Assembly: GCA_011316305.1 (NCBI GenBank)
Contig: SAUG01000149.1
Location: 1-64,000 of the forward strand
Length of the DNA stretch: 64,000 nucleotides
Reading direction: 5' to 3'
Source of the DNA: Rusavskia elegans
Lineage: Eukaryota > Ascomycota > Lecanoromycetes > Teloschistales > Teloschistaceae
The translations under genes and the position numbers were made by a program. The notes beneath the pieces are model-generated. The model was not told the origin of the DNA. It saw only the letters and a program-made list of their open reading frames with translations, and ran no database searches. Positions 33,801 through 44,633 of the stretch are shown in pieces (position 1 is the first letter of the stretch; each line of letters starts with the position of its first letter).

Positions 33801-34219
33801 TCTTTTCGGCGTTAAATTCCTGGAAGAAACCGACAACGATGTTGAGGATGATGACAGCAGCAATTACACCGCCCTCAATGTAGGAGGAAATGCCAAAGCT
33901 GACGGCCATGGCCATGATCAGGACCTGCGATGGATTAGCGGGCATTGAGACAGGAGCATGGCAACTTAACTAGCATCATGGCATTGGCGACCTGGCGGAT
34001 GAGGATCTTGACGGGCTGGACGCCGGGGCCGTCGTCGAGCTCATTGCGCCCGTACTCGTCCAGACGGGACTTGGCCTCTTGCTGGCTGAGGCCATCGTCG
34101 GCGTTGGCGCGCAACTCTTGGGTGACGATAGGGTGAGGAAGGGCGTGGGGAGGCTGCGAGAGTGGTTTGTTGGCCTGGCCGGAGACGTGAGGCTCTTCGT
34201 CAACCTGTTTCTTGCCCAT
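30869..34219 (-). CDS. ENA: P-type ATPase, ENA (type IID) sodium/potassium exporter
   Basis: Four exons, 34219-33971, 33924-33659, 33605-32989 and 32940-30869, with introns of 46, 53 and 48 nt, encode 1067 aa, a normal length for ENA pumps. These plasma-membrane ATPases expel Na+ or K+ and serve salt and high-pH tolerance. Motifs in order: cation-ATPase N-terminal region (ELRANADDGLSQQEAKSRL), membrane pair 1-2, TGES at 187-190, the phosphorylation site SDKTGT with Asp382, TGDGVNDSPSLKRADVGIAM, then the C-terminal helices. Introns 1 and 3 end next to conserved blocks (QVANAMM|L VLIMAMAV; ALGAVT|DICSDKTG), supporting the splicing. No other transport gene of the same process is adjacent. Confidence 0.95.
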
Positions 34220-34380
34220 TGTGCCGTTGTGGAAGGGACAATGGCAAGTTAGGGTTGAAGGAAAGCGTGGTGAGTAATCTTAAAGTATATTGTATTGGAC
34301 CCTTTTTCGGCCCCACGCACCAGTCCGACCAATCAAAGCATCTTCGGACGTCATCCCCGCAGTGCATCGTCATTGCACCC

Positions 34381-34407
34381 AAATGCCAAGAATGCCAAGA
34401 ATGCCAA
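34381..34407. repeat. Three copies of a 9-bp word in the ENA promoter
   Basis: AATGCCAAG is repeated three times without gaps, about 160-190 bases upstream of the ENA start. GCCAAG is a known core word for the pH regulator PacC (GCCARG), so the triplet repeat could be a PacC-binding array in front of an alkali-responsive pump gene. The repeat is seen; the role is inferred. Confidence 0.6.
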
Positions 34408-35006
34408 GTGAATGTCCACCGCCGTTGGATCTTGGTACCAATCAATCATCGCAGAATCTGGACCCCGCCCGCGAGCCAAGAGGCCGTGGAGCAGTGGAAA
34501 AGTTTCATTAGTCCAACGAGGTTCTTCGGATGCGGTGTGGGTCCCTGTTATCAAGTACAGTCGTGTACATTCCGTACATTCCTGTTGGAATGATACCTTA
34601 TCTTACTCCCGGGGCGGAACTAGCCCGGGTGCGGTGGAAAACCTTGGCATAGCTGACTCAGCAAGCTTTGCTGGGACAGTCTGGCCCTCTCGCCCTCTGA
34701 CCTAAGGTACTCTGTAACTGCTGCTCACCCAAACAGCGGCGCTACAACGGGTGATTGCAAGCTTGCCAGCTTAAGTTTGGAGAAGGAATGGATGAGTTGG
34801 CAGAAAAAGATGTGCCTCTGGAGACAAGGAAGCCAATCGATCCCATCTACCTACCTCGCGGTGAGCCGACAAGTCCGGACTCGAAGCCTGACTATAGTCT
34901 CCTGCAGTCCACTTGGTAGGGCATCCGATCCGTCGAGGTAACCACTGCCCACTCCGCCCAGTCGAAGGCATCGGGGAGTGTCCAAACAATCCTGCTCACC
35001 GCGAGC
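34408..35006. other. Promoter side of the ENA gene and 3' side of the MFS gene
   Basis: No open frame with a domain. Both flanking genes are on the minus strand, so this holds upstream sequence of ENA and the transcript end of the MFS gene. Confidence 0.4.
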
Positions 35007-36608
35007 CTACTTGTCTAGCAGACCCTTCCGTGCAACAACATAGAGACTTCCATACACCCCGACCCCAAAGACGCACATCGCGCTCACCACGCTGAACCCC
35101 ATGATGTATCGCGGCGCATCCTCGCTCGGGAACAAGTAGGCTCCATATATCTGCGCTAGATTTCCCATGGCATTCACAAAAGCCAAACTGACCGCTCGCC
35201 CCTCACGACTCATGTGTGCAAAACTCGATGAAGCGAATGAAAGGGCCAGCGCATTCGATGACCAAAGCCCGGCAGCCATGAATACTAGGAGCACATAACG
35301 CGCCTGGAAGTTGGTCGCGATGGTCGTCGCGATGGAACAGCAGAGCGAAAGCGAAAGCCAACCTGCAGACATCGAATCAGCACTCTCAATGCCATGAATG
35401 AGCGCTGGTGGAAGTATCACTGGCTATAATAAACCCCCGTTTGGATGGCACCTTGTCGGAGAAGTACCCAGTCAATCCATTGCAGACGAACGCCACACCG
35501 AAGATTGGCACCGTCGAGAGACCGGTCAGCCTCAATCCTCTGTTCTCCAGGGCAGAGCCGAACATACCATATACTGGGCCTTGTACGACTTGTACCCCAG
35601 ACCTTCAACCAGTGTGGGGTAGAAATAGGACAAGGTTGACGACCCAACGATGACCATGTATCCCGCAGTGAAGAGCCACACCCTCCAATCCGTCATACTC
35701 CGCTTGAGCGCTTGCAAGACACCCAGGCGGATCTCGTCGCTCGCACGAGTACCCTCATTGACCAGCAGCCGCGCGGATGCAAGATGTCTCTCGTCTTCCG
35801 AAAGATACTTGGACGTCAACGGGAAATCGAGAAGCAGAAAGCGTGCTACACAAGCCCAACCTGCCGTGGCCACCCCTTCGACAATAAATAGCCAACGCCA
35901 TCCTCGGATCCCATGTGCACCTTCCAAATTTTTGGTGATAGAGCCAGCGAGCAATCCACCGAACGCACCGGACAAGATTGCTGCTGAGATGTAGACTGCA
36001 AAGCGCTTCGACTGTTCCTCTCGCTTGTACCAGGATGATAGGATCAATAGGACCCCAGGTGCGAATCCGGCCTCTAGAATACCCACTACGAAGCGAAGGG
36101 CGACGAGCTGCTGGTAGCTCTGTACAGCGGCCATGCAGCTTGTTACTGTACCCCACAGGATCATGATTGCTGGGAGAAAGATCGACGGTCGACTTTTAGA
36201 CAGTATCAAGCTACCCAGTTCTCAGCTTCCCCGTCTGACGAGCATGGGATGGATTTTTTTTTACTTGCTAGGCACTTCGAAGATCACGTATGAAATGAAG
36301 AAGACAATAAGGGAAATCGAGTATTGGCCTGAGCTTAAGCGGAGATCATCCTGCATGCCTGCAATCTTTGCATTGCCAATACTGTTACACGTAAGTGATG
36401 CTACTCTGACGATGGACTGCACTGACTTTGTACGGTCGATATAGGAAAGAAGGTACATCAGCCATATCGTTGGGAGCAGAAAAAGATCGATCTTCCTGAC
36501 GAGCGCCTTCTCCTTCTGTTGCATCGAGCTGTTTCTCTCAACATAGGCAACATCCTTTGTAAAGCCTGCGGCATTCTTGCTGTAGGTTGATTGATGTCCG
36601 AGTGACAT
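35007..36608 (-). CDS. MFS transporter, allantoate permease (Dal5-like) family
   Basis: Five exons, 36608-36427, 36381-36265, 36210-35568, 35514-35421 and 35362-35007, give 463 aa and twelve expected membrane helices. Splices 1, 2 and 4 restore family motifs: YIDRTNIGNAKIAG in helix 1 and the following loop, and FEVPSNLILSKSRPS after helix 2. Intron 3 (53 nt) has a good donor (ATG|GTATGT) and branch (GGCTGACC), but the frame resumes with TVPIFGVAFVCNG after CG instead of AG, so the acceptor looks mutated or non-canonical. Relatives import organic anions such as allantoate or nicotinate with protons. It is divergent from the SDR gene at 37016, which suggests a joint catabolic use. Confidence 0.85.
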
Positions 36609-37015
36609 GGTTCCGAAACGCGGAGAGACAACAAGACGATCAACCTTGAGAGGCGAAGCGAGACATTCCGGGAAGCATTGAGCCCCCTCTATATGACAGC
36701 TGAAAAGATCCCCACCCTTGCAGTCTGGCAGATTATGCGGCCCAATTATCACTTCCGCTCTTTGGTGATTGCACCTTGCAGTTCGAGACGAGTGCGCTAC
36801 AGCATTGCTCCCGTCAGTCTCCTCCGCATGCCAATGCAAGGTGACGCAATAGGCATGCATAAAGCCAATGTACCACTACCCAGCTTATTTGAATTGATGC
36901 CTACCAAGGTAAATGGTCCATCATTGCATGACGCTTTTCACTAATCCAGTCAACCGCACAAGCACAGTATTCTTCGCCAGGAACCTTTGCGATCTACCTA
37001 TTCATAGCAAATGCG
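36609..37015. promoter_or_regulatory. Shared divergent promoter, MFS transporter and SDR
   Basis: Only 407 bases separate the start codons of two outward-facing genes, so both promoters must lie here. I see no clear TATA box or named operator. Confidence 0.4.
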
Positions 37016-38025
37016 ATGTCATCTAAAGATCACACCTCAGTAGCAACTTTGGCCACAGAGCCTGGGCCTAACCATCAATGGAAGGTTTCGCTTGATGGCA
37101 AAGTGATTGCAAGTAAGTGTATCGCGTGTTGAAAACTACATGGGAAACGCTCACAATGAGGTCGAGTCACCGGCGCGAACCAGGGCATAGGCCTGGGTAT
37201 CGCAGAGGTCTGTCTAGCCAATGCGGCGAAAGCTGTCTACTCCCTGGATATCGACGACCCAGGCCAAGCCTTCGGAGAACTACAGCAAAGATATCGCAAC
37301 CTTCAATACATCGCAGTCGACATCAGGGAGAAAGAAACCATCGAATATGCTATCGAGAAAATATATAGCCGAGAAGGGAGCCTTGATGGCTTCGTTGCCA
37401 ACGCTGGTATGACGAAGCATCAACCAGCATTAGACTTCAGCGAAGAACAGCTTCACCAAATATTCGACTTGAATGTCTGAACCGAGGAACCCTACAACGC
37501 ATTCGATTCTGTACTGATTCATCCAGGTCTTCGGCACCTATCACAGCGCAACAAGCATCGCTCAAAAATGGATAGCCAAGCAAACTCGCGGCTCCATCGT
37601 TTTCACCGCCTCCATGACTTCCTACCGCCCAAATCGAGTGAAACCCCCCTTCTCTTGCACAACTTCCCCCTCGCTTGCCTGATCCTCACATGCCTACTGA
37701 CAATCATTAACCCTAGGCCGCACCCTCAGCCCCGTACGGCGGCACCAAAGCCGCAATCCGCAACATGGCCCACACGCTCGCAATGGAATGGGCACCCCAC
37801 GGCATCCGCGTCAACAGCGTTTCCCCTGGTTTCGTACGCACACAGATGACGACGTATATGGAGAGTTCGCCGGATTGGGACCTTAAGTTGAAGTATTATG
37901 GCGGGATGCCGAGGTTGGCAAGACCGCAGGAGCTGGGTGGAGCTTATGTGTATTTGATGTCGGATGCGGCGACGTATACCACGGGAATTGATATTCCGGT
38001 TGCGGGGATTGTGGGGGCTTGGTAG
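37016..38025 (+). CDS. NADP-dependent SDR, sorbose reductase / mannitol dehydrogenase-like
   Basis: Exons 37016-37112, 37167-37474, 37527-37637 and 37717-38025 give 274 aa. All four introns-exon joins keep the frame; branches (TACTGAT, CTACTGAC) are clear, while the donor of intron 2, GTCTGA, is unusual. Landmarks: the cofactor loop TGANQGIG, VANAG, the Ser in SIVFTASM, and the active-site pair in APYGGTKAA, then WAPHGIRVNSVSPGFV, typical of the SOU1-like reductases that interconvert ketoses and sugar alcohols. Divergent from an anion-type MFS transporter, so both may act in uptake and oxidation of one carbon source. Substrate is inferred from family only. Confidence 0.87.
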
Positions 38026-40530
38026 GTGGGTGGAGGTGGTGGGACAGGAAATGCTTGCGTGGATGTTGAATTTTTCAAACTGCTGCCAATGTCGCAGGAT
38101 GCTCTATCATTCAGGAGAACAATTCGAGTGTCTTCCTTCTCTGCGATCGATACTCATGGCACCTCCCCGGTGGTGCCGGCTGTGGCATCTAAATTTATGG
38201 GCTTGTTGTAGTGATATTTGGTTTTGATAAGCGGCGTCTAATTGTCGAGACCTCGATATCGGATTCTGTTAAAACGACTAATGAAACATATTAGGAGTCT
38301 CGTTGTTGGTATTTAGCCTATAACGAGAGGGCTGTAACGATTGGCCTGGATGCCGCAACGAGCAGGGGAGTATGATAGCTTCTTCGACATGCCATCTCTG
38401 GTGACAGAAAGTACAAGGGGAAGAAAGAAGCAGATGAATAACAAGCAATGTGCCGCGTGGAGGAGCAGTTGCTTGATAGCCTACGACCTACAGTATAAGT
38501 CACGAGCCACCACCTCCATTGTACCCGAATATCATTGAAGTTTATGGTCCAACTTGGCTCCCCTCAGCACGTTCCTATTTCAATGAGGAAAAGATCTCAA
38601 ACACTGTAATGATTCTATCGACTCCCCCAGCGTCTAGTGTATTGTCCTATGATGGCAAGAGGCCTGGACGCATCTTACATCATAAACCACCGACCTTTGC
38701 CCTTCTCTCCATTTGCAGCCTTCTCTCTGGAGTATTTATCTGCATTTATGACCGGGATTGGCAACTCAATAATTGAACCAACACACCCAAAGCTAATCCC
38801 GATCGAGGAGTGCGTCTCCTCGATGTGCTGGCAAAGTGCTTACCCTGCTAAGTTCGTGACCTCCCAAGGATCTGAGAGATAAAGACATACATATCGCTAG
38901 CCTCGAAGAAGGAGAACGAAGACAAGTCAGATCTTGAGCTCTCACGACCCATCAAAAGCCACGCCTATGAGCCCGAAACGACACAAGGCATTAGGAATCA
39001 GCCCGATGGCAAAATCTATCTCGAGGATAATCCAGATAGATCTCGAGTATACGATTTGTTTCTTGGCGTTAGTCACTGGACGATCATCGGAAATCATAAA
39101 AGGCATTATATCAGTCCAAGGCGCAGGGGCCCATCTCAGAGCCTCTGGCAACGCTCCAAGTGGCAAAACCACCGATGACGGCGGACAAGACGAAGCTGGC
39201 GATGATGCGGACGGAGTCGAGGAGGCCGAGAATTCTCAGGTCTTTGACGTAGCAATGCAAGCACAACAACAGCTCTCCCAACTTCATGACAGACTCATTG
39301 ATCACCTTGCAGAGACGCTCGCTAGGTTTAACTCTGACTCTAAGTCACGGAAGTCATGAGACGCCAAACATGTAGTCGGTACAATGATAATGGTCAACAA
39401 AGAGGCCGAGACGGTGAGGATTATATGTGCCAGAAATGAGGGACTAGATAGAATTGACAGCGATTTTGTTTCAGCTCAGAGCTGCTGCATGGCAGACATT
39501 GCACAAAAGGGTAATACACAAAGATTAGAAACCATACTCAATCTCACTGATATTAGCAAGGGAGTTCGAACGAGTCTGATGTTGAGACTATGCTTGACTT
39601 GGTTTTTCAGCATCAGCGGCGGCGTATCATATACTACCTGAAGCAGCTGAGGCGAGCACTGGAGCTTGTATACGTACGGTGCTTCTGTGGCCCGTACATC
39701 CACTTACTGTTATAATCTCTCCTTGTTCTGACGAGCAACCTATCTCGCACTTTCATAAGCTATCCCCAACAGCACCTCCATCCCATTTCTTTCCATCAAC
39801 TCGCTAAAGCACAATACCTACCCCTCCCCCTCCATCTTCACATCACCACAATCAACACATCTTCTATATAGTCTTCCTTGATGGGTTTAGCGTATCCTCC
39901 AAATTGCCAACCTCAAAAGCTCCCAGCATCTTTCCGTTCTGTGAATTTAAACATCCAAAATAGGTTTAGCACGTCGGCATCTTCGGGTAAATCTCAGGGG
40001 CAGGCGAGATAGGTATGATATAGGATCCATTCAAGTCCTACTGTTTCTAGCCCCTTTCTATACACAATGTCGACCGTGCAAAGCAGAAATCTTTTCTTGA
40101 TGACTTCCACGACATAGCACTAGACGGTCTTGTTCCAAGTGAGCGTATTGCAGAAATCTCGGTTGAGTCTCAGTCTTTGGTAGAGTATCCGATCATTTCC
40201 TACGTTCCGTTCCATACTGGAACAATGTCCGTTTCAAACTGGTACAATATGAGCGCTATCCAAGGATCTGACAATCCGCTTTGTTATGTTATTCCGACCT
40301 CGATTTTGCTATCTCTTTGTGGAAGAAAGAACCAAGAATGGGCTTTGTCCCTTGCAGTCATTGTCACACCATTCACAGAACGTCCCTCCCCTCCCTCAAA
40401 CTCAGCACGTTGTAGAACCGACCCATCCAGACACAACTCCTTGTAAACCCCAGCAAGAACCCCAAGTCGTAGTACAGTAGAGATAATATCGAAATCCGGA
40501 ATTTCAACTCTCTACAGACACCACACCACC
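38026..40530. other. Gene-poor stretch
   Basis: No gene can be supported. A plus frame at 38934-39359 and minus frames at 39305-38942 overlap; the minus pieces include a helix (RSIWIILEIDFAIGLIPNAL) that faintly recalls the last helix of rhodopsin-family proteins and may be a relic. Confidence 0.4.
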
Positions 40531-40935
40531 ATGTCCCACCTCGCGACCCTAGAAGTAGCAATCTACCACCCCCTCGACCGCAGCAACTACCTGAACCCCG
40601 ACACCTGGATACTCTACATCAACGACCCCGCCACCCAACAAAGCCTGCACCGAATCGTCTACCAAGCCGGAGACACAAGCCGCCATGCCACCGTCGAAGC
40701 GCGCTATGGCTGCCATCCCCGCGAACTGCGTCGCTACAAAGAGCGGATTTTGGTTGGCTATGTGGATAAAGATAAGATGGCGAAGGCGAGGAATGAGATC
40801 CAGGGGGTGGAAGTTTTTCGGAATGCGGGGAGCCAGACGTGGGTGATGGATGTGTTGCAGGTGTTAAGGGGGAAGGGGTATGCGCGGTTGGAGTGGAAGG
40901 GGATGGAGTGGTTGAGGGATCATCGTCGTGCGTGA
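40531..40935 (+). CDS. Small conserved fungal protein of unknown function
   Basis: A single-exon 134-aa gene from a good ATG context (CACCATGTCC). The order of blocks, a strand with VAIYHPL, NPDTWILYIND, a His-bearing HRIVYQAG, then ILVGYVD and a C-terminal helix with WVMDVLQVL, resembles a group of small fungal proteins of DUF6914 type, whose role is not known. There is no signal peptide or membrane segment, so it is probably cytosolic. Not part of an evident cluster. Confidence 0.6.
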   Translation: MSHLATLEVAIYHPLDRSNYLNPDTWILYINDPATQQSLHRIVYQAGDTSRHATVEARYGCHPRELRRYKERILVGYVDKDKMAKARNEIQGVEVFRNAGSQTWVMDVLQVLRGKGYARLEWKGMEWLRDHRRA

Positions 40936-42313
40936 AAGCGGCGAGGGATTGGGTATCGTGCGAATACGTGGATGCAAACGTCCATATGTAGATACGGTGA
41001 GTTTCCTGGAAGCAATAATATCCTACGAAAGAAAGTCCTATATTGTTATTTCGATACTTCTGCCCTCGGAGTTCCATGTCCATTCAAGCCGTGTGTCCAT
41101 ATGTGAGATCCGAGTGACGACCCCATCCACCCCGTCATCCTTAAAAAGTCAGAAAAGGTCAAACCCCAGCAACGAAATTTTGAGAGTGTAATACAAATAA
41201 AAGCAAACTTGGCGTAGCCTCGAAGCGACCGCACCAATCCACGTAGCCCCATATCACCACAACACTCGACAGACTGGTACATTGGCAGGGAAAGTTGCAC
41301 GATACCCAGAGCAACCGCGAGCAAAGTAACCAGGCAGCCCTAAACGAGGAGAAAAATACTCCCAGTCTCCATCAAGACCAGAAAAATCCAAGAGTCAAAC
41401 CCTCTCAAGCGAACCCCAAACCGACGACGAATTCCGCCACGAACGCACCTCGAAGAGAAAAGAAAGCGTACATACAGTACCATTCCCCATAACCCACACA
41501 CCATCGCCTTCCCACGGCCCTTATCCCTCCATCCCTTCCCTAACCCCAAACCCCAAATCCCAAAACCCAATCGACTTACCCATCCCCAGCCGTGCCCCGC
41601 GTATCTACTCTTGCAAACGGCATACCACCCCACCTCACCGCCCTCGCCAAGAGATTGGAATGATCTCTGCCCCATCCGCTGCACATGCCCTCATCTTCCC
41701 TCGTTGTTTCCGAACCAAGCTATCAACTCATGAGCGCCAAACCCTTGAAGGAAGTTGCTCGGGCCCGAGGGGGTTTTCGTGGTTGGAAGCTGCTGGGGCG
41801 TGGGTGTAGACACAGGGCTATAAGGTCAGGAGGCGGTGGATTTGATTTTATAGAAGGGGGAGTGGGGATGGGTCAGTGTGGTAGTGGGTGGTGTGCAGTA
41901 TTCGGACATTAATAAGGTCGTGGGCTGTTGAGGGGGGAGTTCATGGTTCTAGTGGTGCTGTGTTGGGAGCTGTGAGATAATATTTATGTTGTTGACACGG
42001 TTGCCTGGAGGGATGTCGTTTTGGTGAATTCGGGGGCTGACGAGACTGATTATAGGTGAAGAAAAATGGGTGATAAAGATACGAACGGGGGGAAAACAGG
42101 AGAATCACTATGCCTAGAGTGTACAGAATATCTCATGGATCGCAAGCATGTTAAACAAAAGCGAGCGAATCAATTGGGGCATGAAAAGGATGATCTTAGG
42201 GGACTTTTTGGCTCAGTGGATTTTTATGTACAATATCTCCTCGATTCCCTCCTCCAAGTGCTTCAGAGAAGACTGTTCATCATTGTCCTCAAGGAATCTG
42301 TGGATGTGATCCC
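40936..42313. other. Gene-poor stretch with C-rich tracts
   Basis: No coding region supported. Open minus frames near 41684-41340 are by-products of a strongly C-rich plus strand. Contains the G-run cluster listed separately. Confidence 0.4.
41537..41570 (-). other. Five-run G cluster (G-quadruplex candidate)
   Basis: On the minus strand five runs of three or four G are separated by loops of three or four bases (TTTT, ATTT, TTT, TTA). This meets the usual four-run G-quadruplex rule and looks like a degenerate telomere tract, including one exact GGGTTAGGG-type step. Confidence 0.55.
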
Positions 42314-42660
42314 TTATTTGCCCATCTGGTTGAGACGCTCCTGAGCAGAATCCTTGGCCTCCTTAGAAACCTGAGGGTTGTTCACAGTCCTAATGATGTA
42401 AGCATGAAGCTCATAACAATTCGGATGGGAGACATACGCCTTGAGGCCACCAGCAACGTTGTTGGGGTTCTTGTCGCCGGAGGAGGTGTCGACGTTGCCG
42501 CCATTAAACTCCTGATCGAGCACTTCCTTGGAGTGCTGCTTAGACTCTTCGGAGGTATCTGGAAATGTCAGAAAACGTCGGGATCCACACGGCTGAAGAA
42601 CATACTTGGGTTGTTAAGGTTAGCCTTGTGGCCACCGACAATGTTTCCTGGGTTGGACAT
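42314..42660 (-). CDS. con-6: Conidiation-specific protein 6 (CON-6)
   Basis: Three exons, 42660-42606, 42558-42438 and 42389-42314, with 47- and 48-nt introns (both GTATGT-type donors), give 83 aa, the normal CON-6 length. The protein is two copies of the CON-6 repeat: NPGNIVGGHKANLNNP...SEESKQHSKEVLDQEF and NPNNVAGGLKATVNNP...SKEAKDSAQERL. In Neurospora and Aspergillus these small hydrophilic proteins accumulate in conidia and are later degraded; relatives may act in stress or lipid responses. Introns cut each repeat at a similar place. No neighbour shares the role. Confidence 0.95.
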
Positions 42661-42762
42661 GATGAATTAATGTCTGGAGTAGGGGTTTGTGGATGTTGTG
42701 GTATTTTTTGTTGGGGTGAGGTGTGGATTGGAAGTGAGAGAGGAAAGGTGGAAATGTGGGGT

Positions 42763-42773
42763 TCATATAGGGG
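42763..42773 (-). promoter_or_regulatory. CON-6 core promoter: TATA-like word and STRE
   Basis: About 105-115 bases upstream of the CON-6 ATG the minus strand reads CCCCTATATGA, combining a stress-response element (CCCCT) with a TATA-like word. This fits a stress- and development-induced gene; no expression data are available. Confidence 0.4.
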
Positions 42774-44002
42774 ACCTCATTCACTGTTTGCCATGCCGTC
42801 ATCCGGACCAGGTCAATTGACATCATCATGAATGATGCAGCACCCTGTCACCGGGATCGAGCACAGACGGTGCAGGGAGCTGGGTTGATCGCGTCATGAC
42901 ATTCACTCATGGCGGGACCATGGCGGAACTGAACCGTAGATACTCTAGTCTTAGGACCAAAGGTCCGATCAATTGGCTTGAGGGAATGGTGTTGGCAGAG
43001 TGAAGATGTGGGTCTTTGCTAAAGGTCCGAATGGGATCATGACAGAGCTCTCCAAGCTTCTGAAGTTCAGCTGTAGCCGTTCCTGATGATTGATGATACC
43101 GGTGCATTTGGTTAGTGTGAGGAACGATAGAGTAAAATGGCTCCTGGCTGATATTCTTTAGTACATCTCGGCAATCGGGCTTTGGGAGCTGTCATCTGCA
43201 GGAACATGGGAGCTTCTTTTGAATTGGCCAATAGGGAGTCCAGCCACTCTGCACCGGCTGTTGTCATGAAGGACGATCCCAAGTCATGACCTCAGTCCAT
43301 CGCGTTCCCCGGTTCTTGATCGACTTCGGCACGTCACGGTATCCCGTGACCTACAGCAAGCCAAGAGGTCGGAGGGGACATCCGTCGCAATCACCCGTCA
43401 CGCTTCCCTTATTTTGGTAGAGTTACTAGTACTGGCAGAATGATAGAATTGAATCATGACGTTGGATGTCTAAGCTGAAGAGACGCTAAGGCCTGCCAAG
43501 AGACTAAGAGCCCTTATCACGTGATAGCTCCGACGATGCTCCTGGAAGTCGACCCTCAAAAAGAGCACGTCTCTACTGATCTTGTCTTCCATTCAGTGAG
43601 CCTCCTGGCATATTTCGTACACAGTTATTCGAAGCATCGGCATCGCTTCTCGCAATGCAAATGACTACAACGTACGCCTCCAGGAATGTGCTATTAATAA
43701 TTGGAGCGGCTGCAGGTGCGAAACAACCATCTTTCAACCACCTCCACCACTGTTATCCGTCGTCATCGCTTCAATTCATAGCCAAGATATCTCTGAAGAG
43801 AGTATCCACAATCTAAGCTGCTTCCTGTAACAAACAAATCAATCGCTTTGCTCTACGGTCTCATCGGCAGAATGTCGTGAAGGTCTTTTAACCTAGTGTC
43901 GCAACCTGAACCTTCATAGGTATTCTAGATTCAAGAAAGAGCCCTCAACAAAGCGGCACTGATATACACAACCTCCAAATTGAACCATCGCTGGTCCGAC
44001 AA
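42774..44002. other. No supportable gene
   Basis: Upstream region of CON-6 followed by the 3' flank of the 44 kb secreted-protein gene. Only short frames, none with a domain. Confidence 0.4.
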
Positions 44003-44633
44003 CTACGATACTCCTCCCACACTATTACCATTGCTCGCCTCCGTCCACCGAAAAGGCAACAGCTCCGCCTGCGCTATCTCCCCCCTATGAGCATCAAGAA
44101 TCGAAATCCGCCTCACCGTCACGAAATTCGTTTGCCATCCAAACTCCACAATCGCCCTGATCGCTTGTGATAGATCCGACCACCTATCACCACCCATCAT
44201 CAGCTTTGCTCTTCCCTCTTGCATCATCGTCTCTCTCATAGGTACGACGGTATTCAAGCACTCACCTAAACCCCTTGTCGATATTATGATTCACGCGCAA
44301 AACGACCCACTGCGACCTCCAATGACCCTTCCATTCCAAATTCGGCCGCGGGATGGGAGCGTCCCCGTGGGCCGCGAGGACTTCTTGGACGATGTCGGCT
44401 TGGGCGTTGGAGGCGATGCTGAAGAGGATTGTGCCGTCAAAGTGGATGAGTTTCGGTCTCATGAAGCCGGAGAGGATAAGAGATATCGTTGTGCCGGGGA
44501 GAGAGGGTAGGTGGTAGGGGTCTGTGTAATCATCTGTGTTCCCGCGTACGATAGGAGGGGCGGCGAAGGTGGAAGGGAGGAGGAGGGAGAGAAAGCATGT
44601 GAGTGCGAGGAGGGAGTGTGTTAGGGAAATCAT
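44003..44633 (-). CDS. Secreted protein with the helix-strand module, two exons
   Basis: Exons 44633-44266 and 44183-44003 with an 82-nt intron (donor AG|GTGAGT, branch GCTGAT, acceptor GATAG) give 182 aa. A strong signal peptide (SLTHSLLALTCFLSLLLPS, cleavage after TFA) starts the chain. The mature part has a strand-helix unit (GTILFSIASNAQADIVQEVL), a Trp-rich strand (WKGHWRSQWVVLRV), and, right at the splice, a helix with DLSQAIRAIVEFGW then strands VRRISILD and GEIAQAEL. This matches the organisation of the secreted pair at 24 and 26 kb. Function unknown. Confidence 0.75.

Noticed and set aside
38934..39359. Possible gene on either strand, including a rhodopsin-like last helix on the minus strand
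   Set aside because: Overlapping frames on both strands, no start or other helices, and the resemblance covers only about 20 residues.
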